DNA of 64,000 nucleotides from Hyphodiscus hymeniophilus (lineage: Eukaryota; Ascomycota; Leotiomycetes; Helotiales; Hyphodiscaceae): contig VNKQ01000011.1 of NCBI GenBank assembly GCA_016508695.1, forward strand, positions 1,636,500 to 1,700,499, read 5' to 3'. Positions 21,030-32,051 of this stretch are shown here, one piece after another. Each line of letters starts with the position of its first letter. Position 1 is the first letter of the stretch. A program made the position numbers and the translations under genes. The notes under the pieces are model-generated. The model made no database searches. It had not been told where the DNA came from and worked only from the letters and a program-made list of their open reading frames with translations.

Positions 21030-22241
21030 TCACTGCACGTAAACTCTCGTCTTCAACCAGTGCCCAACTTCCTCAATTACCTTAATGTTCTTCATTTCTG
21101 CATCACGTACACTTGTCTCGTCACCCAGTAGCAACGGGGGCAAATGATCAAAGCCATGGACAACATCGGGAACAAGTAGCCACCTGACTCCACGTTCTAA
21201 AGCTTCCCAAGCAAACTTCTCATCAAGTAGTTCCAGTTTTCCTGTCTCACCGCATTCCTCTCTACCAGGTTTTTCATCCATCGAAGGCTCTTCGCGTCCG
21301 GCCAACCGACATGCCATCCGCCAAGCATCGTGGGATGAAAGATCCAGCTCGCATGCAATCAGAAAAATGTGCGGAGGAAGAGTTTCACGGGGAGCATAGA
21401 TAGGGCTCACGAGTGGATCTCGGAGGTCTTGTCCAACCGGTATATAGCTCCAGTCAAAAGCTTTGCCACTGCCGTGCAGGGAATCGGTGGTTGAATTGCG
21501 ATTAGGAGACAAGCCGGCCTTGTATTGACGTAGGGTTGCCTTGTAATCTCGAGTAACTGTCCGGTCTAGGCCAGGATATAGCGGGATGACAGCTTTGAAG
21601 CCGGTACTGCCATGCTGTTTGAAAGCGGTCTTCACATCTTTCATTTGTGTCACAGCTAACGCAAGATTTCCTCCAGCGCTGAATCCGGCAATAGAGCATT
21701 GGCTTCTATCGATTGGCAGAGAGTCATCTGCCAGAAAAGCCATGATCAAGGCCTCGAGGTCATGTATTCCAGTAGGGAAGGGATAGAATGGGGCCTTGGA
21801 ATAGTTCAAAGCAATGACAAGAACTTCGTGAGTGTCTGCAAACATTCTGTTCCATTTGTTGTCATCGTCCGGGTTACCAACAGTGAACCCGCCGCCATGG
21901 ATGGTGAAAAGTGTTGGCAGATTTTCAGTGGAGGATTTGGCGGAGTAGGTGACGGGGATAAATATGCTGGTGATGGTCAGCCGAGACTTCATCGTTTCGA
22001 GCAGATAGGTGGAACGATACGGAGGGAGTACACACTTAACAGGTAGATGGGCACGGGTTTTGTAAGACTTGGAGATATCAGGCTCGTTGCCCGTAGGGAA
22101 GAGATAATGAAGCCATCCACGAACCCAGGTAAGTGATCTGGTCAAAGCTATTATTGCGTAGGCTCTTCCGCCTCTCTGGAGGCTGGAGAGCAATGTTAAT
22201 TGAGGCTGCACCTCGAGTATGTCATCTTTAGAGAAAGGCAT
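21030..22241 (-). CDS. alpha/beta hydrolase (HSL-type esterase/lipase)
   Basis: Intronless, 403 residues from MPFSKDDILE. Alpha/beta-hydrolase fold 3 (PF07859) esterase: hydrolysis of short to medium acyl or aryl esters. Visible are the oxyanion-hole HGGG (115-118), the nucleophile elbow GFSAGG with Ser188, Asp300 in FLIACELDLSSHDAW, and His362 in VVHGFDHLP, so the catalytic triad is complete. An N-terminal hydrophobic stretch (AYAIIALTRSLTWVRGWLHYLF, about 27-48) could associate with membrane. Substrate unknown. It is divergent from GPI19 across 386 bases. Confidence 0.9.
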   Translation of the reverse strand: MPFSKDDILEVQPQLTLLSSLQRGGRAYAIIALTRSLTWVRGWLHYLFPTGNEPDISKSYKTRAHLPVKCVLPPYRSTYLLETMKSRLTITSIFIPVTYSAKSSTENLPTLFTIHGGGFTVGNPDDDNKWNRMFADTHEVLVIALNYSKAPFYPFPTGIHDLEALIMAFLADDSLPIDRSQCSIAGFSAGGNLALAVTQMKDVKTAFKQHGSTGFKAVIPLYPGLDRTVTRDYKATLRQYKAGLSPNRNSTTDSLHGSGKAFDWSYIPVGQDLRDPLVSPIYAPRETLPPHIFLIACELDLSSHDAWRMACRLAGREEPSMDEKPGREECGETGKLELLDEKFAWEALERGVRWLLVPDVVHGFDHLPPLLLGDETSVRDAEMKNIKVIEEVGHWLKTRVYVQ

Positions 22242-22627
22242 GATGATGGTTCTGTGAGCAGTTTCAGGAGAAAGCTGTTAAGACTCCTCCTCCCAGACTA
22301 CCAGGCTTCCAATGGGTACTGGGTATATCACCGTATATTAAACTATCGTGGAGGTCCCTCCCTACATGGGATAACGTTCTTCCGATCTGACTAATTCACG
22401 GAGACTTTTGAATATGGGTTTGAAATCAGCCTTAAATGGAAATCACAAGAAGAAAGGACTTTGTGTTTGATTGGCACGCTTTACTCTGATTGCTGAATAG
22501 GTAGAGAAGAGAAGTGGGGAGGTTGGAAATACAGCAGCACGTGATCAGATCCGAGGCCTAAAGCAGTCTCGTAGAAGCGCGACGACGATAACAATTTTCG
22601 AGGGATCGCTTTCCGTTTACACCCACG
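22242..22627. promoter_or_regulatory. divergent promoter, esterase / GPI19
   Basis: 386 bases between divergent starts, with CACGTG at 22538-22543 about 85 bases before the GPI19 ATG. No other element recognised. Confidence 0.4.
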
Positions 22628-23331
22628 ATGCCTTCATCATCAGACGACGACGACGACGATGCAGTCTTCCACTCCCAGTATCATGATGAATCCTCCTCCG
22701 AAGGGTCTCCATCCCCACCACCACTCCATCACAACTATTTCGCACCACCCTTCTACAACCGTCCACCAACACCTCTTCCGCCTTCACCGTCCCTAACATC
22801 CCTCCTCCGACCCTCGAGACCCACGACGCCAGATTCCTCTGCCGATGAGCTCGAGCCTGTTCCCCGCGCATCCCCAAGGTCCCAACCTACGAGTACTATG
22901 GCTTCGTGCTTTATCTCTTCTCCTCACTCACCTTCCTCATGTACCTCCTCTGGTCCTATCTACCTTCGCCATTTCTGCACGCCTTGGGGATATACTACTA
23001 CCCGAATCGCTGGTGGTCGCTTGCATTGCCGTCATTCTTGGTCATGCTACTGGTGTATATCTACGTGGCATTGGCGAGTTACAACACCGGGTATCTGACG
23101 CTGCCGCTTAGTTCGATTGAGACGATTATCGATGATGCGGCAAACGTGGCTACGATTGATTCTAAAGGCAGGATGAGGAGTAGTCATAAGAAGAGAGAGA
23201 AAGCTGCGCTTGGTGAGGTCAAGGACTGGAAGGGCATCTGGAGTCATGGCACAGATGCCGTGATGGATGTGCCACTTGGCGGAGTATGTGAGATCTTATA
23301 TGGGGAGTGGAGGGAAACGGTGGAGGATTGA
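22628..23331 (+). CDS. GPI19: GPI-GlcNAc transferase subunit PIG-P/GPI19, with internal frame break
   Basis: PIG-P is a small ER-membrane subunit of the enzyme that adds GlcNAc to phosphatidylinositol, the first step of GPI-anchor synthesis. The first frame (22628 to about 22876) encodes a disordered acidic then proline-rich tail (NRPPTPLPPSPSLTSLLRP). The second frame (about 22870 to 23331) encodes the PIG-P domain: YEYYGFVLYLFSSLTFLMYLLW, GIYYYPNRWW, a second membrane segment and LPLSSIETIIDDAA. The two parts lie in different frames and meet at CCCCAAGGTCCC near 22872-22883. No usable splice sites separate them; a one-base indel in this run would join them. Either an assembly error, a real frameshift or a non-consensus intron. 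Confidence 0.75.
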
Positions 23332-24475
23332 AATGAAGACGGGTTCCCTTGAGAGGAAGGTTCATAAGGACGTCTATAACTACCTCGAAACACCTCTCCG
23401 GTTCACCTCAAAACGAACGTGGAGCAATAATGGAAAGCGGAAGGCAGGTCTAGATTTCCTCGTCTCAACAGCAACATCCAGTCCCAAATTCCAACAAATT
23501 CTGAGAATCAAACAGGATCCAGCAGAGCGTCAGGCCGAGGATTTCTACTCGAGAAAGGCTTATTATGGCACATAGCTGGAAATGCACTCCGCTATACCAT
23601 TTCCGCTTTCACAAAGTTCCAGCGACCAGGACCATTCTATCTCAAGGCTCTTCCGCATTTCATGGCTCTTAGACTAAGGTCGGAGCGCAGGTGTGGTTAG
23701 ATCCACTGGGGGGTTTGAATGATGTGAGGTCCGACTTTTCGCAACGATAATGAGCGCGGGCAGAGAATTGGGAGTGGTTGTTATTGAGGGATGAGATGTA
23801 GAGAGGAGTTCCCCTTAGGAAGATTCCTGCTATACAGCCCTGGTCGTACCTTCCTCACTCCACGAACACGGGCAAACTGGTTGGAAAAAGGACAAGGCGA
23901 GCGGGTGCAAGGAGGACGAGGAAGGGAGTCTGACCCTGACGTGGATCTGATAGGAAAATACATCTTTCCAGCCAGAAATATGATGAATCGAAATTTTCCA
24001 AGTGCTGTGAAATGGTCAAGTAGCTATATCATATCTCTGGAGAAGAGAAAGATTCCCTAAGCGCAGATGACGTTGCTAGATCGAAAGATCGGTGACAAGC
24101 GGGGAACCTATTGCTCTGATAGAAAGGTAAGGTATCAAGGATTGGAAAGAAGACATGCTGAGGGTAGTACGGGAAATAAGTAACATGAAAACAAATATAC
24201 GGAAACAATAAACAAGTTGAAAGTAGAGATCCACATGCCCATTATTTTGATTGAAAGGTAGGTATCGTTTTGTACAAAGTTCTCCTCATCCTCTCTTGCC
24301 CCTCCCAAACAAAAAAGGTGGTGGCATCTAAACTACAAGTCTCTTGTCTCGTCTCATCTGTCGTTCTCATCGACCGTGAATGTTCCATATATTCGCCCGA
24401 TTGCAATGCGATGCTGGTTCGCTCGCCGTGTCGCTCGCTTGAAATACACTGCTCGTTTCCCTCATGCAACCCACA
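23332..24475. other. convergent intergenic region
   Basis: About 1.1 kb. Short frames at 23267-23575 and a continuation in another frame to about 23700 (with LLWHIAGNALRYTISAFTKFQ) have a protein-like look and may be a decayed gene fragment. I do not recognise it. The rest seems to be 3' flanking sequence of GPI19 and striatin. Confidence 0.35.
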
Positions 24476-27108
24476 TTACCGCGCAAATACTTTGACAACT
24501 CCATCCCCGCCTCCAGATACAACCCATCTCCCATCTTGACTCCATACCACAGCACACACGCCTTCCCCTCGCATCAAGCGATGGGAAGTGATCTCCTGCG
24601 TACAGCTCCGCTTCTCCAATGACCAGAATCGTAGACTAGCATCGTGACCAGCGGAGACGAGTTCTCTGCCATCAGGTGATAATGACAGTGCTGATATCGC
24701 AGCTGGGTGAGCAAGCATGTTGTATGTGCACTGGCCTGGAGAATTCGCATCAGTGGAGTTCAAACCGCTCAAGGGACAACTGGAACTCTTACCACTGTTG
24801 GCATCGTAGAAACGAATGTATCGATCCTCGTGCCCGCTGATGATGATACCCTCCACGCCTCCGCTTGAGCCCGTTGCACCACTGACCACACCGTCGTCTT
24901 CGGAGAGCCCACGCCCAGAATCAAAACTGAGCGATCCATCCAATCCGTTCGTCGTGGCTACAATAGCATTCACACCAGTTGAGACTGTGTTGTCGTATGT
25001 TTCTAGACTAGCCATCGCAGCCACTTCTTCGCCGGTCCGAGTGTCATACACCAGAACAGCGGCATCGGAATATGCGACCACAAACGCGTCGCCGGATGCA
25101 GACAAAGGCATGATGCATGTTGGCGAAGCATCGCTGTTCGCTCGTGAGATGGAGTGTATTAAAGTGTGATGGAAAGGAGAGTTCGATGCCACACTCGGCT
25201 GGGGTGATGTAGGGAATGCGGAACCAGATGACATCGAGTTTCCTCGTACGCGGCCTCCTCTACGGCCACTGCCTGCACCCGAGGGAGACATCAATTGCGG
25301 CGGCGCACTGACGGACCAGACTTTCACCGTACCATCAGCTGCGCCTGTAGCCAGTAAGATCCGATCTGGACCCCCGAATGCATTGCTCTGACCAAATACC
25401 GTACCTGTTGTTCCAGGCAGCACACAAACGGACCATACAGCATCAGTATGCCCATCAAGTGTCGCTTTGGGATCAACTCGTCCCCGTTCCCAGACTCTAA
25501 CAGTAGCGTCTTGGCCTCCAGAGAATATCCATCCATCGCCTTGGGCTCGCCCGCCACTTGAGAAATTCTGTGATGGTGACCAGGCCGTTAAACACATGAC
25601 TGTCCCGGTATGACCACGATGCGTGAAGTAACTCGTAATGTCCATGTCATTTGGCGCGTGCATTCCTTGCTGGCCGTCGTACCGAGCAGGGATGATCCAG
25701 CGTTTGATTGTGCCATCATCACCTGCTGTACAAATCTCAGGTTCTCCGGGACTTCCACCACCTGTAAAAATCACAGATCGCACGGCATCCAAATGCCCTC
25801 TTAAGCCAAAGCGCACTTTGAAAGTACCACTATCGACTTTCTGGGCGGGATGTAAAGAAAGTTCCGTCTCAGCGCTCTTCCGCCTTGACATAGATCCTTT
25901 CCTCCTGTGTGAGCCTGGTCCACGAACAGGCGATTTTGGGGGGTCTTGTGCAATGGGAAATAAATCAGTATCTGGTCTGTGAGACACAGCTTTTATCTCG
26001 GGCTCTGGAAAAGACGCAGATTCGTCAAAATTCCATCCATCGGCCTCAGTGGACTGTTCCTTCTCTGATTCGTCGGCGTCAATTGGACGTCCGTATTGAT
26101 CAAAGCTGTGGCTGACTTTTGTGACTTGCTCATCGGGTGCTTGCTCCGTCATTTGGAAAGACGAAGACCATTCTTGCTGCGAACTTTGAGGCAGTGGTTG
26201 CTGGTCTGCTAGGGATCTTACTGGTGCATCGGAATTTCTGACTGCGAGAGCATTGGTCGATGGTACGGGAGGTGGGTGGTGATTAGGAGCTGGAGAAGGC
26301 CTCGATGGATTCGCATCCCGCATATTCTTCTGCCGCGCCTGTTGTTGGTATATTTCCTCCAAACTTTGTTGCGGCAGACCGAAGCTCGGGGGCTGTAGCA
26401 TTTCTTCCAAGGGGGGTTCTCGCGGTGGTAGAGGGTTGGAAGGCGATACCATGAGGTAGGTAAGTTCCCCTTGAGTTTTGTCCATGAAACCCTTCAGACT
26501 GCCTCGATCTGGATCGTCTTCCATCTTGTCCCCCTCACCCTCACCTTCGACCTCCAGGAACGAATTATGGGGTTTCTCATTCGAAGCTATTTCGTCAGCC
26601 ATGTCGATCCCATAGATCCACCACCTTCAAAACTTACGACGTTCTCGATGAGCAGCCAATTTCCCAGATGAATCCTTTTCATCTTTGGACGAATCAACCT
26701 TCACGTCACCGCCAGCCTTCAACGTCCTGACCTGCGCATCCCTGTCCTTCAGTGCTTTCTCCAGCATATTAACATATTTCTTCAGGCTCGCAATATTCGT
26801 ATCTGCTTTCCTTGTGCTGCCCTCCAGTTTCGCGATACGGCCTTTCATCTCCTGCCTTTCGATTTCCCAGCCATTGCGATCTCGTTCATGTCGATGCCAT
26901 TCCGTTTGGAGGAAACGCATAACACCTGAGCAGTCCACATTAGCATCCTATCCCTTCCTGGAATCTCAATCTGATATGTAATCTCACCCTGCAGCGTATA
27001 CTCTGTCCCTTGAGGTTGAGAACTTTGCTGTGCTACTTCCTGTCCAACAGCTCCATTACCACTCCCATTACCGCCTCCACCCATGCCCGCCATCGACTGC
27101 CAGGCCAT
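24476..27108 (-). CDS. pro11: striatin family WD40 scaffold (PRO11/StrA/HAM-3)
   Basis: Exons 27108-26988, 26925-26638, 26586-24793 and 24735-24476 (introns 62, 51 and 57 nt) give 820 residues. Striatin is the core B-type regulatory scaffold of the STRIPAK phosphatase-kinase complex, which in fungi controls cell fusion, septation and fruiting-body formation. Visible are the N-terminal [21 protein letters not shown] (caveolin-binding-like region), a coiled coil (about residues 50-110: ERQEMKGRIAKLEG, LKKYVNMLEKAL), a long disordered middle, and WD40 repeats from about residue 395 to the end (GLRGHLDAVRSVIF, GHTGTVMCL, DGHTDAVWSV, SWS-type endings such as VKVWSV and LRFWSL). The last intron is in frame (19 codons), so retention would insert residues into a WD repeat. 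Start chosen at MAWQSMAGMGG. Confidence 0.93.
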
Positions 27109-27807
27109 CGTGACCTCACAACCCCGTAGCTATGGCCAGCGTCGTCCGGCTAAGAATCCTAACGTCGCTGGGCATTTGTTGGTTCGGGCTTTCGCCTTAC
27201 AGGCGCAGACAGCCGCGCAAAGGTTCAGGGGAAATCTGCCGACCAAGGAAGTTGACAGCTACACTATTCGGAGCGCGCAATCATGTAGATGGTGTGTTGA
27301 CCTCAGAGGTTGATGATTGAAGGGCCAATATCCCTTGGATTGTAAGGATGGATTTGCTGGAGCAGCAAAGTCGGATTGTCGCGTGAGTTGGCTTCGGCAG
27401 ACGTGTAAAGCTTTCTGGTTTGAAGCTCTATGGAACCGAGATCTGGACGAAGCGCTGTTTTAAAGATTTCACTTGCCGCTTTAGATCGGCGGTTATCTCG
27501 CTCGGGCTTCTTGAAGGAAACAACTAACATTCCTTGCTGTGATTGTTGAAATATTTACAATAGCGACTGGTCATCTATTGTTTGAAATATTTAATACCTT
27601 ATGACACACCAGCTGTAAATCATGGAAAGTCCATGAGAGCATCATCGCCGTTGGTGTATGAGATTATCAAAATCAGGACAACTTAAGTCCGGACCAGGAC
27701 TACCAATTGTATTATGATAGCTAAAAAACAATGCAGTATATTTTCTGGCATCTCATAACATCAAGACATTCCTTCATGGATCCGAACCTTTGATCCTAAT
27801 ACACCAT
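27109..27807. other. intergenic region, RAD14 3' / striatin 5'
   Basis: About 700 bases. No frame on either strand resembles a protein. It contains the striatin promoter. Confidence 0.45.
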
Positions 27808-29050
27808 TTAGAACTCCAATTCCTCAACCTCCATCCCACACTCTACACAAGACTTGACCGTAGCACCATCCTCATTCTCAACTGCAACACCCCATTCATG
27901 CTCATGTCTTCCACTTCCCACCGCATCACCAAATTGGCCCGGCTTTTTACCATCCTTTAACCTCCTCTTGAAAGCATCCGTCATTGTCCTTTTCTTCAAC
28001 TCTTTCAAGCCAGCCTCAAATTTTTTAGTCTTTCTTGTCTTCGCATCCTCTACACGCTTCTCGTACTCCGCATCCAAAGCACTCTCACCACCCCATTTCT
28101 TTTTAGAGAATGCGTATTCCTCAACCTGATAGCGTAAAAACAGCATCATATCATGCCAGTGAGACTTATGTGGGTTGGGTTTCTTGAGGTGTGGTAGCAA
28201 CTCCTCATCCCTGAGTTCCGCTGTAATACTGTCAACATCTTCCTGGTAGTCTCAGAGATGGACTTACGATCCGTTAAGAGGTAATCCTCCTTCACCTGCG
28301 TCTTTGTGAGAAGGGTGTATTTGCCACCCTTCTCTTCATCTACTTCGTCGGCCGCCTTGCATTTAGAGCACACACAGCAGCCGAAAACTTCTTCCCATTG
28401 CCAATCAATCTCCAAGCTACCACATTCCCTACATTTCTTTCCCTTTTTATTCAACACACTCAAGCCCGGCTCAAAGGGCCCCTCCCTTCTACTCCTCAAC
28501 TGTTTGATTAATTGCATATTCTCCCACTCCTTTAGCGTCATGTGGGCAGGCTTGCCACCATCCTTCTCTGGAGCATGCAAGGCCTTATTGAAAGGGTCGT
28601 CTTCAACAGACAAGAAGCCACCCTTTGTATCCGTCATCTTGCTGAAGTCGTGATCAACATATTTCTTGAACTTCCGCGCAGCCTGGATGCCCTCATCTGC
28701 AGCGATCTTCTTGGACGCATCGCGAACAGTGTCTGGAGCGGATGTGGGAGGTACGGGGGCGGATGAAATGGAGTCGTGATTGCGCTTGCGTCCTGCGACT
28801 GAGATGTCCGAGGTGGCGATGAAGCCAGACGATGTACGACTTTTCGTCGAGTTTTCGCTTGCGAGTTCTTTTATTATCGATTGCTCTCTGATGGCTTTGG
28901 CCTTGAGTCTATTCTCCTCCTACAAGACATTAGACCTGTGGGCGGAGGAGGATAGAAACTCACGATTCGGCGCGTTACTTCGGGAGTCGGTGGTGATATT
29001 GGCGTTGGGCGAGGAGCTCGACGGAGTGGAGGTGTAGACTGTCGATCCAT
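27808..29050 (-). CDS. RAD14: nucleotide excision repair protein Rad14/XPA
   Basis: Exons 29050-28964, 28919-28268 and 28220-27808 (introns 44 and 47 nt) give 383 residues. Rad14/XPA verifies DNA damage and organises the nucleotide excision repair complex with RPA, TFIIH and Rad1-Rad10. Visible are the four-cysteine zinc module C192-X2-C195...C213-X2-C216 in KKCRECGSLEIDWQW and CVCSKCKA, followed by the XPA C-terminal DNA-binding region: YTLLTKTQVKEDYLLTD, PELRDEELLPHLKKPNPHKS and WHDMMLFLRYQVEEYAFSKK. An N-terminal basic/disordered segment and a C-terminal CVECG motif are also present. The length is typical of fungal Rad14. Confidence 0.94.
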
Positions 29051-29496
29051 CGCTATCTTCGTGAAAGAGGAGTTTGATCTGGCTTTTATGAAGTTGTGAT
29101 GACGGTTTGTCCAAAGAAGTTGGGGTGACTCGCGAGGCTGAAGTGGCGATACATATTGACAGCCTTGACTACCGGTACAGTTTGCGTCTGCGGTAAGTGC
29201 CGTCCAACCAATACCCTACATTTTTGGCAGTCCTGGAATGGTTTAGATCTTGAGACCTACTTACGAGCTTCAAACTTTGTAAACTACTATACCTATTAGC
29301 AAAGACTGTGGAGTTCACTAAGAATCGAAGACAAGGTAAGCCACGCATACCATATTATTTCAAATCGGACCTATGGTCACGCAACTATCTACACATACAG
29401 CAGAGACGAGTATTTCCCCTGCAAATCTCCGCCATACCGCCTCATTCCGAAATCTACAATCTCATTCTATTCCAAGCCCAAGCATGCAGAGCGAAT
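29051..29496. other. intergenic region, PHO88 3' / RAD14 5'
   Basis: About 450 bases with no recognisable gene. It holds the RAD14 promoter. Confidence 0.45.
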
Positions 29497-30196
29497 CTAT
29501 TCGTCCTTCACGCCACCACGGCCAGCCTTCTCAGCAGCTTCGAGACTCTTCTTATCCTGAGTTGGGGCCGCACCCCCAGTCAAACCACTCATCAAACCAG
29601 CAGCAGCCTTGAAAGGTCGCTTCAATTCGCCAATTGCTGGCTGGCCGAAAAGGTGGATCTTGACCTCGTTTCCTTCAAAGGCGCCCTTCAAAGGGATGAT
29701 GGACTGGATCAACAGAGGGTTGGTGTACTTGAAGTAGATGTGCATGACAGCCATCATTCCAACGCCCATCATTTGTGCCTTGTAGAGAGCCTTCATCTGG
29801 TCGACATCGTATTTGTGGACGGTAGTTGTGACGAGCTTGGGCTCTTCGGCTGATCCCATTGTTGGCTGCTCTACATATTTGAGTGTGGTCATGTCTGCAT
29901 GGGCAAAGTTAGCACACGGTACAGAGGTGGAATTGTGGCAGAGATGGCGTACCCTTCTTGCTATTGATCTTGAAATGCACAAAGGCGTAGACAGAGGCGA
30001 TGATCACGTTGGACAGTACGTAGACTACGCGAACGATGTTAAGGACATTGGGATCGTCGAATGGGATCTTCTTGGACACCTGCATCATCCCAAGGATGAT
30101 GACCAGGTTGGTTCTGCATGATCATGTTAGGTTTTGAGGACTGCGGGAAATGGGCAAGAGATGGGGGGGGGCATACATTTGAGGGCTGATGGCCAT
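29497..30196 (-). CDS. PHO88: ER membrane protein Pho88/Snd3
   Basis: Exons 30196-30177, 30113-29953 and 29894-29497 (introns 63 and 58 nt) give 192 residues. Pho88/Snd3 is an ER membrane protein, first linked to phosphate uptake and later shown to act in SRP-independent (SND) targeting of membrane proteins. Visible are the N-terminal ISPQITNLVIILGMMQVSKK, FDDPNVLNIVRVVYVLSNVI, a second hydrophobic segment (MMGVGMMAVMHIYFKYTNPL), LIQSIIPLKGAFEGNEVKIH and FGQPAIGELKRPFK, all characteristic. The first exon is only 20 nt and its intron carries a run of nine C on the minus strand. Confidence 0.93.
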
Positions 30197-31082
30197 TATG
30201 AATAGTTGTGATGGGATGTGATGGGATGCGATTCCTATTGTAGTACTTCTGATAGATGGAGGAGAAGATAGAGCTCTTCAGACGAAAGATCGTAATTGAA
30301 TGCGACCAGCAAGTACTCGAGAAGTTGAAGGTTTGGACTCGAAGAGCAAAGAGAATCTCGGAGTCGCGAACGGAAGCTCGTTTGTCAAATTTGGTAGGCG
30401 CTAGTGTGGTGGTGGCTGGAGAGGACACATCTAGACATCACATCCACCATATCATCTTCCCGAATTGCAACTTAAATTTATGTACAGGATATGTATGAAA
30501 AAGCCCACTGCATACAATATAGATAGGGTGGTTTGCACAATGAGTAGTGTGTTGTCTTGTATATCACGACATTTTGTAGTTCAATATTTCGGTCGCTAAA
30601 CTTTATTTCTATTGAACCATGGGAATTTGCTACAATGGTCCATGTTCTTATATACTTTGTCCCCTCTTCTGCTACTCAAGCATGGTCAAAGTCTGCACTG
30701 GAAACGCACGATCACAGGCTAATAGTTAATACTAACAACTTACTGTTAGGTGAGTTCAAGTATGGAGCCTTGATAGCTCTTGACTACTCTTACAATGGAG
30801 CTGGAACAAGATTTTCATTTTTCTTTGATTTTACTTTCAATCCGGTTCAACAATCAATTGCAATATCCTAAAGCATTTGGTCTTTCTCATCAACCTGGCC
30901 AATTTAGACAGGCGCTTGTATGAAGTTGGCCAAGTAGCCATTGTGTGCGTTTTTTACTCGAAGTCGGTCTAGCTGTACCTACACGTTAATTGCACTCAAT
31001 TTGGCAACTCTGACTTCCTCAAAGCAGGAGTACATCAGAAACATTTCTCATTGCTCATAGACGCGCTCAACAATATGCTTAC
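30197..31082. other. intergenic region
   Basis: About 890 bases upstream of PHO88 and downstream of the transaminase gene. There is a short GATGGGAT-type repeat near 30209-30231. A 104-codon frame at 30557-30871 shows no family features. Confidence 0.4.
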
Positions 31083-32051
31083 TCAAAGATCATAGTTGAC
31101 TTTGATGGTGTACACTGGATCCGCGTGCATCTCCCAATATCCATCCCATATCTTCTTTGTTATCGGGCCGATATTTCCCCCATTTACAAGCTCACCATCA
31201 AGACTCGTGATGGGCATGACGCCGCCTGCCGTCGTGCACATGAAAATTTCATCAGCCTGGTAGACAAGAGCGACAGGCACAACTTCCACGCGAACCTCGA
31301 TTCCGTCCTTACTCGCAACATCAATGACACTCTTCCTCGTCACCCCTTTCAGAACCCCACGATCAGGCGTGTAGATGACACCATCCTTGATTAAGCATAT
31401 GTTGAAGCCCGATCCCTCAGTCAAATTGGCATCTCCATCGGTGAGAAAAGGATAGTCGGCACCACGATCCTGGGCCTCGAACATGGCTTTCGTCAAGTCT
31501 CCCCACTGTAGATTCTTGACGGTCGGATCAAATGAACCAGGCGGGGTGCGGCGCACTGTTCTCGTAACGATGGCACTACCGTTCCCAGCAAGCTGCATCG
31601 ATGGTTCCATGCACCAGATATATGGCATGATGAACATGTAAAGGTTTGGGACAATCTCTCCTGGCTTGCTGCCCCTCACACCCTTGAAACCACGGGTGAC
31701 GATCAACTCGACAAAGGCGTCTCTGATTTCGCTCTTAGAGACCATGTCCAAGAGAATCTTTTTGATCTCCCCGGCCGCGAGAGGGAGTGAGAGGCGGATT
31801 TTGGAGCAGCTGAGTGCTAAGCGCTCTATATGGTCGTCAAGGCGGAAGAAAAGTCCATCCCAGACGGCCGGAACGTCGTATGTCAGATCGCTGTGCAGAA
31901 AGCCTTGGTCCATTAGAGGAATGCGTGCTTCGTAGAGAGGGACCAGTTCGCCGGCTACCCAGGCAACGCCACTGGCGAATGGGTTGGTACTGGCTTCTAT
32001 AACGGCCTTTCGAGCATTGTATGCTGAGAATACTTTCTCCATGGTTGCCAT
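31083..32051 (-). CDS. (R)-selective amine transaminase-like, PLP fold type IV
   Basis: Intronless, 322 residues from MATMEKVFSAYNARK. It belongs to the class IV aminotransferases (with branched-chain and D-amino-acid aminotransferases). Sequence features match the fungal (R)-amine transaminase subgroup known from Aspergillus terreus: HSDLTYDV (53-60), the DAFVELIVTRGFKGVRGSKP segment (Arg126), TRTVRRTPPGSFDP, the PLP-lysine region PTVKNLQWGDLTKAMFEA (Lys179), and LTEGSGFNICLIKDGVIYTPDRGVLKG. Such enzymes transfer amino groups between (R)-amines and keto acids such as pyruvate; the natural substrate is unknown. Length matches the group (about 325). A single-gene unit upstream of PHO88. I infer (R)-selectivity from motif resemblance, not from data. 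Confidence 0.9.
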   Translation of the reverse strand: MATMEKVFSAYNARKAVIEASTNPFASGVAWVAGELVPLYEARIPLMDQGFLHSDLTYDVPAVWDGLFFRLDDHIERLALSCSKIRLSLPLAAGEIKKILLDMVSKSEIRDAFVELIVTRGFKGVRGSKPGEIVPNLYMFIMPYIWCMEPSMQLAGNGSAIVTRTVRRTPPGSFDPTVKNLQWGDLTKAMFEAQDRGADYPFLTDGDANLTEGSGFNICLIKDGVIYTPDRGVLKGVTRKSVIDVASKDGIEVRVEVVPVALVYQADEIFMCTTAGGVMPITSLDGELVNGGNIGPITKKIWDGYWEMHADPVYTIKVNYDL

